From Chlorobiota bacterium (GTDB lineage Bacteria > Bacteroidota > Ignavibacteria > Kapaibacteriales > UBA961), in contig BJGZ01000017.1 of the NCBI GenBank assembly GCA_014191195.1, positions 1-51,224 of the forward strand: 51,224 bases of DNA. The letters are read 5' to 3'. Numbering within the stretch: position 1 is the first letter of the stretch; each line of letters opens with the position of its first letter. Positions 8,510-18,043 of the stretch are shown here, one piece after another. The notes below the pieces were generated by a model. It was not told the origin of the DNA and searched no databases. It saw only the letters and a program-made list of their open reading frames with translations. The position numbers and the translations under genes are program-made.

Positions 8510-9310
8510 ATGATAGATCCCGTAATTTCTCAATTAGTTATATACCCTATCAAAGGATGTGCTGGGATATATCTAGATAGAAGCACAATTGGTATGTATG
8601 GACTAAAAGGAGACAGAGATTTTGTAATCGTAGATCAATCTGGAAAATTTCTAACGCAAAGACAATTCCCATCAATGGCTTGTATTCAGCCCAATGAAAC
8701 AGAATCAGGATTATTGTTATATGCCCCTGGAATGGAACCTCTTCTATTAAATAAAGACATGATACATTATGGATCAGATATATCTGTTTCTGTATGGGGA
8801 GAATCTTTACAAGGATCTGATTGTGGAGATACTATTGCAGACTGGTTTAGCACTTATGTACAATATCCATGTAGATTAGCTAGGCGTGGTAAAGATTTTA
8901 CAAGATATGTACAATCGGGAAACATAATGCGAGATATTCAAACAAGCTTCTCTGATTCTTATCCGATTTTATTAGTATCAGAAGATTCATTATTTGAGCT
9001 TGAAAAAAGAGCAGGAATGGCTATCCCAATAGATAGATTTAGAGCAAATATCATCATTCGTGGAATGCAACCATTTGCAGAAGACAATTGGGAAGACATA
9101 ATGCTTTCATCATATCAATTCAAAAAGGGTAAGCCTTGCTCTCGTTGTATAGTTACAACTATAGATCAATCTACAGGAATTAGAATGGGAGATGAACCCC
9201 TAAAAACGCTAAATAGCTTTAGAAAAGACCCAAAAGGTAAAGTCCTTTTTGGGGTATATATTTATCCAGTAAGTGACCAAGAAATCACAATAAGCCGTTC
9301 CTTTTTCTAA
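8510..9310 (+). CDS. MOSC domain protein, mARC/YcbX-like
   Basis: This is a 266-residue protein counted from the ATG at 8510. The same frame opens at 8384, but that part lies inside the esterase gene and does not resemble the family. The N-terminal MOSC_N beta-barrel begins SQLVIYPIKGCAGI, followed by the MOSC domain with RFRANIIIRG, KPCSRCIVTTID (Cys210, Cys213) and GDEPLKTLNSFRKD. In mARC and YcbX the conserved Cys of this segment binds the molybdenum cofactor, and the enzymes reduce N-hydroxylated compounds using ferredoxin-type electrons. No ferredoxin domain is fused here, so an external donor would be needed. The last 26 bases overlap the converging VWA gene. Confidence 0.85.
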   Translation: MIDPVISQLVIYPIKGCAGIYLDRSTIGMYGLKGDRDFVIVDQSGKFLTQRQFPSMACIQPNETESGLLLYAPGMEPLLLNKDMIHYGSDISVSVWGESLQGSDCGDTIADWFSTYVQYPCRLARRGKDFTRYVQSGNIMRDIQTSFSDSYPILLVSEDSLFELEKRAGMAIPIDRFRANIIIRGMQPFAEDNWEDIMLSSYQFKKGKPCSRCIVTTIDQSTGIRMGDEPLKTLNSFRKDPKGKVLFGVYIYPVSDQEITISRSFF

Positions 9311-11468
9311 GGAACCATTCAATAGCAAATGCACACAGTGCAGCAGTTAAAAGCCACACCATATTCCATAAAGGAATTTCACTTTTTTCTACTGTTGAGA
9401 TTATAGCAAAACGAGGGTTTTTCTTTAAATCATTGAGAAAGTTTTTTACATTATCAACCGTATAAAATTTTCCACCAGATCGATCTGCCATAGCATGCAA
9501 TAAAGAAGCATTCATCTGCAATTGTTGATATTCTATGGATTCTGCACCAATTGTAAATCTGCCATTATCAGAGCCCTTTGCATTGCTAGCCTGTGCAATA
9601 CCAGAATAATAATAATCACCCTCTTTTAAACCAGCAATCGAGCCACTATATAATCCACTACCAGAAGATGCTAGACTCAATTCTCTTTTAGTGCCATTGC
9701 CAGTAATTGTAATATGTACAGAAGCATTATCTACAGGATTTAAGGAAGCATCATATACTTGGCCAGTAAATTCCACAGTTTCACCAGCAGCATAAAACTT
9801 TTTTACAGATCGTATCTTAATCGTTTTTTCTTTTTCCGAGGCACCCAACCACTGTAAAGATTGATCAATAAAAGAACTTAACACATTTGGAATATCCTTA
9901 TTTCCCCTGGCTTGTTCAGGAGCATTAGCCATTAATTGCCATCTATATATTCCATATCCAGCAATAGCAATAGATTTTGATCCAGCAAAAGTCCTACTCA
10001 TCATCAAAGGTTCATCAATAGGAGAATTTCCTACTTTAAATGTAGATAATATTTCAGTTTCTGGCTTAGGTTCAATAAATGTTTCAGTTTTAAATAAAGG
10101 AGGTAAACTATTCCAAATGTCTTTATCTCTATCAGTTCCAGTTATTTTCATAATAGGACTAGCCAAACCGGCTTCTTGTACTTGAGGAGAAGCAAGAAAT
10201 TCTTGTGGTCTTGATGCCCGAACAGTAAAAGGAAGATATGGTTCAAGTGCTCTAAGTTTCTGATAATCAAGGTTTTGCGAAGCAATAAAAAATATGGGTT
10301 TTCCCTGTTCAGCTTCTTTTGCAATCAATTGTATGATAGATTGCGGAGTTTGTGCAATAGGAAAACCAATCAAAATAATAGACTCAGCATCTTTAATATC
10401 AGCAGCAGTTGGAATAGGAGCATAAAATTCACTACCCAATTTTTGAATATATGATTTTACTTGAGCATCAGGGATTTGTTCAAGAATAGATTTCACAAAA
10501 GTAATGTCTGCAGAAGGCGAACCAGCAAAGAGGGCGATTACTCTTTTATGTTTCAGAACAGTAATAAATTCTGATAAAGAATTATTTTTTATCGTAATCT
10601 CATTTGCTAAAGGTTGAATTGATGCAGTTAATTTATGAATTCCAGGATTAGAAGGAATAATTGTAAATCCAACAGAATATGTTTGTAAGGTGTTGACAAT
10701 ATTTAGTGTTTGCTTACCAACAATATTTCCATTATCATATAAAGAAAGTGAAGCTATAGTATTATTTGGGAAACCTGATGCTTGAACAGTAATCGATACC
10801 GGAACTTTTGAACCAGTATAACATAATTCATTAGAAAGAATTGATTGTATTGAAAGATCTTTTGGAGGCATCGAATCACCAATACCAACTGTATACACAG
10901 GACGTCCAAAATAATCTAATTCATATAAAGGATTTGCCCCAGAGTTAACAGCCCCATCAGTAAAAATAATAGCTGCTCTAACAGAGGATTCATCATCTGC
11001 ATATGATAAAGAAGATAATGCTTTGGTGATATTTGTACCTAATTGATTAGCAATAACAGAATCTACAGAAGCAATATTTGGATATGTATCCTTAACATCA
11101 AGGCCAAAAGACATAATCTTTATTGCTTCACCCAATGATTCTACATTTGCATCTTTCAATGCTTGGGAAAGGTCTTTAGCCCTATTCCTCGAGCCATCTT
11201 TCATCCCCATCGATAAAGATTTATCAACTATAACTGCTAATCTGGGCTCTTTGATAGAAGCACGAACCAAAGAGAGAATAGGTTCGAATACTGCAAATAA
11301 AAGTAAACATAATCCAAGAGATCGTAAAGCAATAAGAATGCTTTTTCTAACAGAAGATAACGGAGGAACAGGATTTTTATAAGCCCAGATGGAAAATATA
11401 ATGGATATAAAAAATAATAGAAATAATATCCACCAAGAACCAGATAAACCAAGAGTATAAGAATTCAT
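9285..11468 (-). CDS. Membrane-anchored VWA domain protein (BatA-like)
   Basis: This 727-residue protein has two N-terminal membrane segments (about 11-29 and 43-63). A von Willebrand A domain follows, with a complete MIDAS start Asp82-x-Ser84-x-Ser86 in VDKSLSM and TDGAVNSG later. Then come Ig-like/beta-sandwich parts, a glutamine-amidotransferase-like stretch (about 310-400) and a final membrane helix ending RKRNGLL. This resembles the large membrane VWA proteins found near Bat/aerotolerance and MoxR genes in Bacteroidota, thought to bind partner proteins through a metal-bridged contact in the periplasm. No MoxR ATPase or DUF58 gene lies nearby, so it acts here without its usual operon. Its role is not known. 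Confidence 0.7.
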   Translation of the reverse strand: MNSYTLGLSGSWWILFLLFFISIIFSIWAYKNPVPPLSSVRKSILIALRSLGLCLLLFAVFEPILSLVRASIKEPRLAVIVDKSLSMGMKDGSRNRAKDLSQALKDANVESLGEAIKIMSFGLDVKDTYPNIASVDSVIANQLGTNITKALSSLSYADDESSVRAAIIFTDGAVNSGANPLYELDYFGRPVYTVGIGDSMPPKDLSIQSILSNELCYTGSKVPVSITVQASGFPNNTIASLSLYDNGNIVGKQTLNIVNTLQTYSVGFTIIPSNPGIHKLTASIQPLANEITIKNNSLSEFITVLKHKRVIALFAGSPSADITFVKSILEQIPDAQVKSYIQKLGSEFYAPIPTAADIKDAESIILIGFPIAQTPQSIIQLIAKEAEQGKPIFFIASQNLDYQKLRALEPYLPFTVRASRPQEFLASPQVQEAGLASPIMKITGTDRDKDIWNSLPPLFKTETFIEPKPETEILSTFKVGNSPIDEPLMMSRTFAGSKSIAIAGYGIYRWQLMANAPEQARGNKDIPNVLSSFIDQSLQWLGASEKEKTIKIRSVKKFYAAGETVEFTGQVYDASLNPVDNASVHITITGNGTKRELSLASSGSGLYSGSIAGLKEGDYYYSGIAQASNAKGSDNGRFTIGAESIEYQQLQMNASLLHAMADRSGGKFYTVDNVKNFLNDLKKNPRFAIISTVEKSEIPLWNMVWLLTAALCAFAIEWFLRKRNGLL

Positions 11469-11718
11469 AAAGAAATAAATAAAAACAAATCTGAATTGAA
11501 TAGGATTGAAAAACGCTTGTAAAACAAAATTAGTTTATGATATAGAAAGATCTTAAATACCCTCAAAAACTTGATTGTTATAGAGTAAATTCAGAAATTT
11601 TTCATGATTATTTAATAAGACTTATTTTTTTTCTAAAAAAAACCATGTTTTTCACTAAATTTGTCTCGCAGCAAAAATAATTCCCATCTCTCCTTATTGA
11701 CGCAAGGCAAAATCTGCC

Positions 11719-13986
11719 ATGTATAAGCGTACTTTTTCGGCAAAAAAAATATTAGTGCCAGCAAGCGCAACCGAAGTATTTTCAATCTTGGCAATACTTG
11801 CAGGACTTCTTGTAACCTTCTTTATGACATCAGAAGGGCCTATAAGGCTAATTGGTATTTGTATTACCATCTTAGCTGGTTTTGGCCATTTTATGTTAGT
11901 ATCACAAAGGCTTTCTAATTCTTTTGAATCCCACAGAGGCTCATCTGCTGTTCCCCCAGAATTTAGGGTAACAATTATGCCAGGGCAAGCAGGTAAAAGA
12001 ATGGTTTTTGATGGATTTGAAAGCACTTTAGATGATACCAGAGCAGCAGAATTTGAAAAAATGCGATCTAGGCCAATGCCACAAGTTCAGTCTAGAGTAA
12101 AAGATGCGGAAAAACTTCAGCAAGACGAACCAATAGTTGAAGAAGAACAGCCAATGAAGGCTAGCATAAAAGCTCCTCCAATAATTCCAGCTTCAACTGA
12201 ACAGCAATCTTCTTTGTCTGAAATAGAAGATGTAGGCGAAGGAATACGTATTATTCGCAAACAAAGTTCAGGAGGAATTGTCATAAAAAAGACAATATAT
12301 AACGATACGAATGAGACGGATAGTGAAACAATACAGCCTCTTAAAAAAGAATTTACTGTCGATACACCATATTTAATTAAAGAGCATGAATTATCTGAAC
12401 CAATCATTAGCGAACAAATACCTGAAGAAACCTATCAAATAGAAGATAATATAGAGCCAGTATCTAATCACAAAAGGGCAATTTTAGAAGTTTCAATTCT
12501 AGATTTCATGGAAGAAAATGAGCCAGCTCCTAGTGAGCCTAGAAAAGAATTTGATTTTCTATTGGCAAGAGTACTAATGGCTATAAGATCTGTAATTGAT
12601 GCTAGAACAGCTGGATTTGCTTGGGCGAACCATGATAAAAAACAATTAGTGATTGAATCATATATATCAGAATCTAAAGACAACTTTACGCAATTAAGAA
12701 AACTGCCTTTTGGCAATGATGTGATAAGTCAAATTGCACATTCTGGTAAACCAGAAATTCTTACAGAGATACATCCTTCAGCTGAATTAGACCTTTTATG
12801 TTATTATACAGCTGCTGCCAAAACAATTTCTTTTATAGGTGTACCTGTTTATTTTAATGGTAATGTTATTGGCGTCCTATTTGCAGATTCTGATCAAATT
12901 GATGCTTATGATGCTATGAGCATAGGATTTTTAGGAAATTTCACCAAACTAATTACGGGTTTGGTTCAAAGTTATACAGGAAAGTACGACTTATTACAGG
13001 CAAGTAGAGCACTTGATGCAATTACCAGATTTAGAACTATTATATCTTCATCAGGTGATGGAATTGCCGATTTATGTGCTGCATTATTAGAATCAGCAAG
13101 CGAAGTAGTTGAATTTACTACAATGGGAATTGGGATGTTCGATTATGAACAACAAGCTTGGACAGTATATCAGGTATATTATAGGCAAGTAGAATCTGAA
13201 AAGATGTTAGGGATGCATATCGATTTAGAATATTCTTTAATTGGCAATACTATTTTAACTGCACAAACTACTGCCCTTGCTTCGATAACAGATGAGCTAA
13301 GAGTATGTGATTCTGAAATATCAGTAAATGGTGGATATTTTCTTGCAGTACCATTAAAATCTCAATCTCATAATTATGGAGCTTTGTTTTTAGAAGGAAC
13401 TGGTACTTCATTGCCATCTCATGATATCAATATCATTGAAATGTTAGGAGAACAAACAGGAACCATCATAGAACAATTACGATTCCATGAGATGTTTCGT
13501 TCTACAGCATTAATGGATGAAACAAAAGGTTTATTTAATTACAAAGCATTTTATGCCCGAATGACAGAAGAAACCGCAAAAACAAGAGATTTTGGAAATC
13601 CTTTTTCTTTAGCATTAATCAAAATGGATACGTATGAATCCATGGAAAATTTACCTGAAATAGAAGATGACTTATTGATGCATGTGATAAAAAAAGTAAA
13701 ATCAAATATGAAAGAATATGATATTATCGGTGAATTCGAAGGAAAAACGATTGTAGTAGCATTAATTGGACAAACTCTTGCAAAATCTCATATATGGGGA
13801 GAAAGAGTTAGAAAAGAAATAGCAAGTGCTATAACCGAGATTGGTAATAGACGATTAACTGTAACAGTAAGCATTGGAATTGCTCAAGCACATTCTTATG
13901 ATAAAGCAGATTCTTTAATAAGAAATGCATCTAGTTCTTTACAGTTAGCTTCCGAAAAAACAAATTCTGTTATTGTATACAGTTAA
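11719..13986 (+). CDS. Membrane GAF-domain protein with degenerate GGDEF domain
   Basis: This 755-residue protein carries two membrane helices near the N-terminus (about 18-36 and 41-62). A long acidic low-complexity linker (about 90-270) follows, then two GAF-like sensor domains (about 275-420 and 430-600) and a GGDEF-like fold (about 605-755). The GGDEF signature is replaced by GEFEG (residues 671-675, in YDIIGEFEGKTIVVAL) and the usual metal-binding Asp pair is not evident. It is therefore unlikely to make cyclic di-GMP and may act as a sensor or scaffold. The helix-rich C-terminal end SIGIAQAHSYDKADSLIRNA is well preserved, so the fold is kept. uppP starts 3 bases after its stop, which suggests cotranscription. 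Confidence 0.75.
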   Translation: MYKRTFSAKKILVPASATEVFSILAILAGLLVTFFMTSEGPIRLIGICITILAGFGHFMLVSQRLSNSFESHRGSSAVPPEFRVTIMPGQAGKRMVFDGFESTLDDTRAAEFEKMRSRPMPQVQSRVKDAEKLQQDEPIVEEEQPMKASIKAPPIIPASTEQQSSLSEIEDVGEGIRIIRKQSSGGIVIKKTIYNDTNETDSETIQPLKKEFTVDTPYLIKEHELSEPIISEQIPEETYQIEDNIEPVSNHKRAILEVSILDFMEENEPAPSEPRKEFDFLLARVLMAIRSVIDARTAGFAWANHDKKQLVIESYISESKDNFTQLRKLPFGNDVISQIAHSGKPEILTEIHPSAELDLLCYYTAAAKTISFIGVPVYFNGNVIGVLFADSDQIDAYDAMSIGFLGNFTKLITGLVQSYTGKYDLLQASRALDAITRFRTIISSSGDGIADLCAALLESASEVVEFTTMGIGMFDYEQQAWTVYQVYYRQVESEKMLGMHIDLEYSLIGNTILTAQTTALASITDELRVCDSEISVNGGYFLAVPLKSQSHNYGALFLEGTGTSLPSHDINIIEMLGEQTGTIIEQLRFHEMFRSTALMDETKGLFNYKAFYARMTEETAKTRDFGNPFSLALIKMDTYESMENLPEIEDDLLMHVIKKVKSNMKEYDIIGEFEGKTIVVALIGQTLAKSHIWGERVRKEIASAITEIGNRRLTVTVSIGIAQAHSYDKADSLIRNASSSLQLASEKTNSVIVYS

Positions 13987-13989
13987 GCT

Positions 13990-14832
13990 ATGAATATACT
14001 CGATGCAATTTTACTTGGCATTATTCAAGGTCTCACAGAATTTTTACCTGTAAGTAGTACAGCACATCTAACCATTGTGGGTAAATTATTGGGCATCGTG
14101 CAGTCTGGGGAACTATGGACAGCGCAAATTGCAGTTATGCAATTAGGAACATTAGCAGCTATACTTATCTATTTCAGACATGATGTCTTTGGCATTTCTG
14201 CCGCATTTTTAAAAGAAAATCTTACCAGAAATAGGCTTCCAGCAATACAGCAATCTATGAATTCCAAAATGGGTTGGTATATTATTTTTGGCTCTATACC
14301 TATTATAACAATAGGATTAGCATTTAAAAAAGTTATCGAAGGCGATATTACTAAAAGTCTTTTTTTAATCGGTATTATGCTGATAATCATAGCCTTATGT
14401 ATGGCTTATGCAGAAAAAAAAGCATCGTTTTTAAGAACAATTCATGATATAAAATTAAAAGATGCATTGCTAATTGGCTTAGCACAAGCACTAGCATTAA
14501 TACCAGGTTCTTCACGCTCTGGCACTACTATTACAGCTGGACTTTTTTTAGGTTTAAATAGAGAAGCTGCTGCAAGATTTTCTTTTTTATTAAGTATTCC
14601 AGCAGTTTTAGGTAGTGGAATATTAGAACTTAAAAAGGCAATTCCAATAGTTTCAGGCGAAGATTTTAGTTCATTAATGATTGCAACTATTATTTCTGGA
14701 ATTAGCGGCTATGCTGCGATTGCTTTTTTATTGAATTATTTACGTTCTAAATCTATTGGCATATTCATTTATTATCGTCTTGCTCTTGGTTGTTTATTGT
14801 TGTTTTTAGCAGTGTCTGGCATACTTTCATAA
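13990..14832 (+). CDS. uppP: Undecaprenyl-diphosphatase
   Basis: This 280-residue polytopic membrane protein removes a phosphate from undecaprenyl diphosphate, recycling the lipid carrier for peptidoglycan and surface polysaccharide synthesis. Both family signatures are present: GLTEFLPVSSTAHL (residues 14-27, with Glu17 and His26) and PGSSRSGTT (172-180, with Arg176). Length is normal for UppP/BacA. It starts 3 bases after the GAF protein and probably shares its transcript. The gene supplies the carrier that the polysaccharide genes at 1495-5810 would use. Confidence 0.95.
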   Translation: MNILDAILLGIIQGLTEFLPVSSTAHLTIVGKLLGIVQSGELWTAQIAVMQLGTLAAILIYFRHDVFGISAAFLKENLTRNRLPAIQQSMNSKMGWYIIFGSIPIITIGLAFKKVIEGDITKSLFLIGIMLIIIALCMAYAEKKASFLRTIHDIKLKDALLIGLAQALALIPGSSRSGTTITAGLFLGLNREAAARFSFLLSIPAVLGSGILELKKAIPIVSGEDFSSLMIATIISGISGYAAIAFLLNYLRSKSIGIFIYYRLALGCLLLFLAVSGILS

Positions 14833-14851
14833 AAAAAACGAGCAGATTTAT

Positions 14852-15610
14852 ATGATTGTCTCTATACGTATACATACATCATTGTATCAGGCAGATTTAT
14901 CAAAACCGATTATTGCTTCATTTCCTCTGCAATCAGGAAATAATAATCCATCAGCTTTCCATTTACCAATGCCACATTTTTCCCCATTCTCTATGGGTGA
15001 TTTTGTAGGCTCTACAGCTTTAGGTGGACCAGTTAATTGCTCAATTCTTGTGATTGCACCTCATGGTAATGGAACGCATACCGAATGTGTAGGCCATATT
15101 TCTAAACAACCTTATTATATAGCACATACATTAAAGAAATTCAATTTTTTTGGATTATTACTTACTCTCTCCCCTATTAAAGCTCCTAATGGCGATATGA
15201 TAATTTCTAAAGAAATGATTCATCATGCTCTTGAAAACCATATAATACCCGAAGCATTAATTATAAGAACATTTCAAAAAGATAGAGATAATATTGAGTG
15301 GTCAGGGAATAATCCTCCTTATTTTACTGCTGATGCAATGGAATACATAGCACATAAAGGGATTCAACATTTTTTGACAGATTTACCTTCTGTAGATCCA
15401 GAAATAGATAATGGAGAATTGGCTGCTCATCATGCATTTTGGCAATATCCTGATAATATAAGAACAGAAGCAACAATCACAGAAATGGTAAATCTTAATA
15501 ATGATATTCGTGATGGAATATATCTAGTTTCCATTCATATTGCACCATTATTATCGGATGCAAGCCCAAGCACGATAGTACTTTATGAACTTTTCGCTCA
15601 GAATATATAA
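14852..15610 (+). CDS. Cyclase-family (kynurenine formamidase-like) metal hydrolase
   Basis: This 252-residue cytosolic protein has the PF04199 signature as HGNGTHTECVGH (near residues 70-81), where family members usually have HxGTHxDxPxH. The metal-ligand Asp position is taken by Glu. LTDLPSVDP and ELAAHHAFW near residues 175-200 match the second half of the active site. Relatives include bacterial kynurenine formamidase and cyclases acting on amides or lactones. The substrate here cannot be told, and no other tryptophan catabolism gene is present. Its stop codon overlaps the deoC start by one base (TAATG), so the two are translationally coupled. Confidence 0.75.
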   Translation: MIVSIRIHTSLYQADLSKPIIASFPLQSGNNNPSAFHLPMPHFSPFSMGDFVGSTALGGPVNCSILVIAPHGNGTHTECVGHISKQPYYIAHTLKKFNFFGLLLTLSPIKAPNGDMIISKEMIHHALENHIIPEALIIRTFQKDRDNIEWSGNNPPYFTADAMEYIAHKGIQHFLTDLPSVDPEIDNGELAAHHAFWQYPDNIRTEATITEMVNLNNDIRDGIYLVSIHIAPLLSDASPSTIVLYELFAQNI

Positions 15611-16290
15611 TGAACATTACAATAGAACAATTAGTGCGTATGATAGACCATACTCTTTTAAAAAATACAGCAGTTAAAAAGGATATTGAATTACTTTGTT
15701 CTCAAGCCTTAGAGTATTCTTTTGCAACAGTTTGCGTTCATCCCTTTTATGTTGGGATTTGTTCAAGCTTATTACATAGAACTTCTACAAAAGTGTGCAC
15801 CGTAATTGGATTTCCACATGGAATGCATAAAACTGGAGCAAAAGTGTCGGAAACTTTGCAAGCATTACATGATGGAGCCCAAGAGATTGATATGGTAATA
15901 CAAGTTGGTGCATTATTAGATGGCGAAAAAGATATTGTGTGGAATGATATCCGTTCTGTTACAGATACCGCGCATCAATCTGGCGCTTTAGTTAAAGTAA
16001 TCATTGAAACATGTTTATTAAATACAGATCAAAAAATAATGGCAGCTGAATTGGTTGCAGATGCAGGTGCAGATTTTATCAAAACATCTACTGGATTTGC
16101 AGGCGGTGGAGCTATAGCAAGCGATATACATTTATTAAGAAAACATCTTCCGGTTGATATAGGGATTAAAGCATCAGGTGGAATAACTACATATCAATCT
16201 GCATTAGAAATGATTGAAGCAGGCGCTCAAAGAATCGGCACAAGTAATGGCATTCATATTATTAATGAATTAAAGAATACTCTAGCATAA
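15610..16290 (+). CDS. deoC: Deoxyribose-phosphate aldolase
   Basis: This 226-residue class I aldolase splits 2-deoxyribose 5-phosphate into glyceraldehyde 3-phosphate and acetaldehyde during deoxynucleoside salvage. The Schiff-base Lys is Lys158 in DFIKTSTGF, and the second active-site Lys is Lys187 in GIKASGGI. The N-terminal MIDHTLLK and VKVIIETCLL segments are also typical. It is coupled to the cyclase-family gene upstream by a one-base overlap. No other deo gene (deoA, deoB, deoD) is in the window. Confidence 0.95.
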   Translation: MNITIEQLVRMIDHTLLKNTAVKKDIELLCSQALEYSFATVCVHPFYVGICSSLLHRTSTKVCTVIGFPHGMHKTGAKVSETLQALHDGAQEIDMVIQVGALLDGEKDIVWNDIRSVTDTAHQSGALVKVIIETCLLNTDQKIMAAELVADAGADFIKTSTGFAGGGAIASDIHLLRKHLPVDIGIKASGGITTYQSALEMIEAGAQRIGTSNGIHIINELKNTLA

Positions 16291-16366
16291 AGTTAATCAT
16301 TAATAACTCCGTATTTTTGAATTCCCTAATTAGAAAACTAAATCGATTATTGGAGATAAAGCCAGC

Positions 16367-18040
16367 ATGGTAGACAACAAAATCATTTTCTCAATGATAG
16401 GCCTAAGTAAAGTATATAAGCCAAGTAAAACGGTATTAAAAGATATTTATTTGTCTTTTTATTATGGGGCAAAAATTGGCGTATTAGGTTTGAATGGAGC
16501 TGGTAAATCTTCATTGTTAAAAATAATTGCGGGTATCGATCAAGATTATATTGGTCAAATTACCAGTAATAAAGATGTCACTTTTGGCTACTTGTCTCAA
16601 GAGCCAGAAATGGATCACAATAAAACTGTAAAAGAAATTGTTGAAGAAGGCGTACAAGAAACAGTCAATCTGCTTAAAGAATATGAATCGATTTCTGCAC
16701 AATTTGGTGATCCTGATGCAGATTTTGAAATATTAATGGAAAAACAAGCTAAACTTCAAGAAAAAATAGATCATGCTAATGCTTGGGACTTAGATAGCAA
16801 ACTAGAATTGGCAATGGAAGCACTTAGATGTCCACAAGGTGATGCATTGATATCTGTGCTTTCTGGTGGAGAAAAACGTCGTGTTGCTTTATGTAGATTA
16901 TTATTGCAACAACCCGATGTATTATTATTAGATGAACCTACCAATCACTTAGATGCAGAAACTGTTGCATGGCTAGAAGTGCATTTACATAAATATCCAG
17001 GTACTGTTATAGCAGTAACTCATGATCGATACTTTTTAGATAATGTTGCCGGATGGATATTAGAATTAGATCGTGGACAAGGCTTTCCATTTGAAGGCAA
17101 CTATACAAGTTGGCTAGAACAAAAACATAAACGTTTAGTAGTTGAAGAAAAGCATGTGTCTGCTAAACAGAAAGTTCTACAAAAAGAATTAGAATGGGTT
17201 CGGATGAACCCTAAAGGACGTCAGGCAAAAAGTAAAGCTCGTATAGCTTCTTATGAAAGAATGGTAGAAGAACAACAAGAATCTCATAATGAGGACATTG
17301 AAATTTATATTCCACCAGGACCCCGTTTGGGCTCTACGGTTATAAAAGCAGATAATCTAGCAAAAGGCTTTGGTGATAGACTTCTATTCGAAGATATCAG
17401 CTTTGATTTACCTCCTGGAGGTATAATCGGCGTCATCGGAGCTAATGGTGCCGGAAAATCAACATTGTTTCGCATGATTACTGGCCAAGAACAACCAGAT
17501 AAAGGGATTATTAAAATCGGTGAGACAGTAAAACTTGGCTATATAGATCAAGATCGACCTCTTAACAATGACAAAACTATCTGGGAAGAAATTTCTGGAG
17601 GTGATGACATGTTGCATTTAGGTTCTCGAGACATGAATTCTAGAGCATATGTTTCAAAATTTAATTTTAGTGGTACAGATCAACAAAAAAAATGTAGCGT
17701 TCTTTCTGGTGGCGAAAGAAATAGAGTTCACCTTGCAAAAATGTTAAAAGATGGAGCAAATGTATTGCTTCTAGATGAACCAACTAATGATTTAGATGTA
17801 AATACTTTAAGAGCTCTAGAAGAAGCTTTGCAGAATTTTGCAGGATGCGCTGTGGTGATTTCTCATGATAGATGGTTTTTAGACAGAGTTGCTACTCATA
17901 TTCTTGCATTTGAAGGTGATAGCAAAGTGACTTGGTATGATGGCAATTATTCAGAATATGAAGCAGATCGCCATGCTAGATTAGGTACTTCTGCAGATCA
18001 GCCACATAGATTGAAATATCAAAAGTTGACGCGAGAGTAA
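16367..18040 (+). CDS. ettA: ABC-F translational throttle ATPase EttA
   Basis: This 557-residue protein has two ABC ATPase domains and no membrane segment, as in ABC-F proteins that bind the ribosomal E site and gate translation by ATP level. Walker A of domain 1 is GLNGAGKSS (41-49) with the signature LSGGEKRRV. Domain 2 has GANGAGKST and LSGGERNRVHLAKML. The linker VRMNPKGRQAKSKARIASYE (about residue 282) is characteristic of EttA rather than Uup or YheS. It is complete at both ends. rsmD follows after 3 bases. Confidence 0.93.
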   Translation: MVDNKIIFSMIGLSKVYKPSKTVLKDIYLSFYYGAKIGVLGLNGAGKSSLLKIIAGIDQDYIGQITSNKDVTFGYLSQEPEMDHNKTVKEIVEEGVQETVNLLKEYESISAQFGDPDADFEILMEKQAKLQEKIDHANAWDLDSKLELAMEALRCPQGDALISVLSGGEKRRVALCRLLLQQPDVLLLDEPTNHLDAETVAWLEVHLHKYPGTVIAVTHDRYFLDNVAGWILELDRGQGFPFEGNYTSWLEQKHKRLVVEEKHVSAKQKVLQKELEWVRMNPKGRQAKSKARIASYERMVEEQQESHNEDIEIYIPPGPRLGSTVIKADNLAKGFGDRLLFEDISFDLPPGGIIGVIGANGAGKSTLFRMITGQEQPDKGIIKIGETVKLGYIDQDRPLNNDKTIWEEISGGDDMLHLGSRDMNSRAYVSKFNFSGTDQQKKCSVLSGGERNRVHLAKMLKDGANVLLLDEPTNDLDVNTLRALEEALQNFAGCAVVISHDRWFLDRVATHILAFEGDSKVTWYDGNYSEYEADRHARLGTSADQPHRLKYQKLTRE

Positions 18041-18043
18041 GAT

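Noticed and set aside
12117-12716. Open frames on the minus strand inside the GAF-domain gene
   Set aside because: They mirror the low-complexity acidic linker and GAF codons of the plus strand and show no ribosome-binding site or protein-like pattern.
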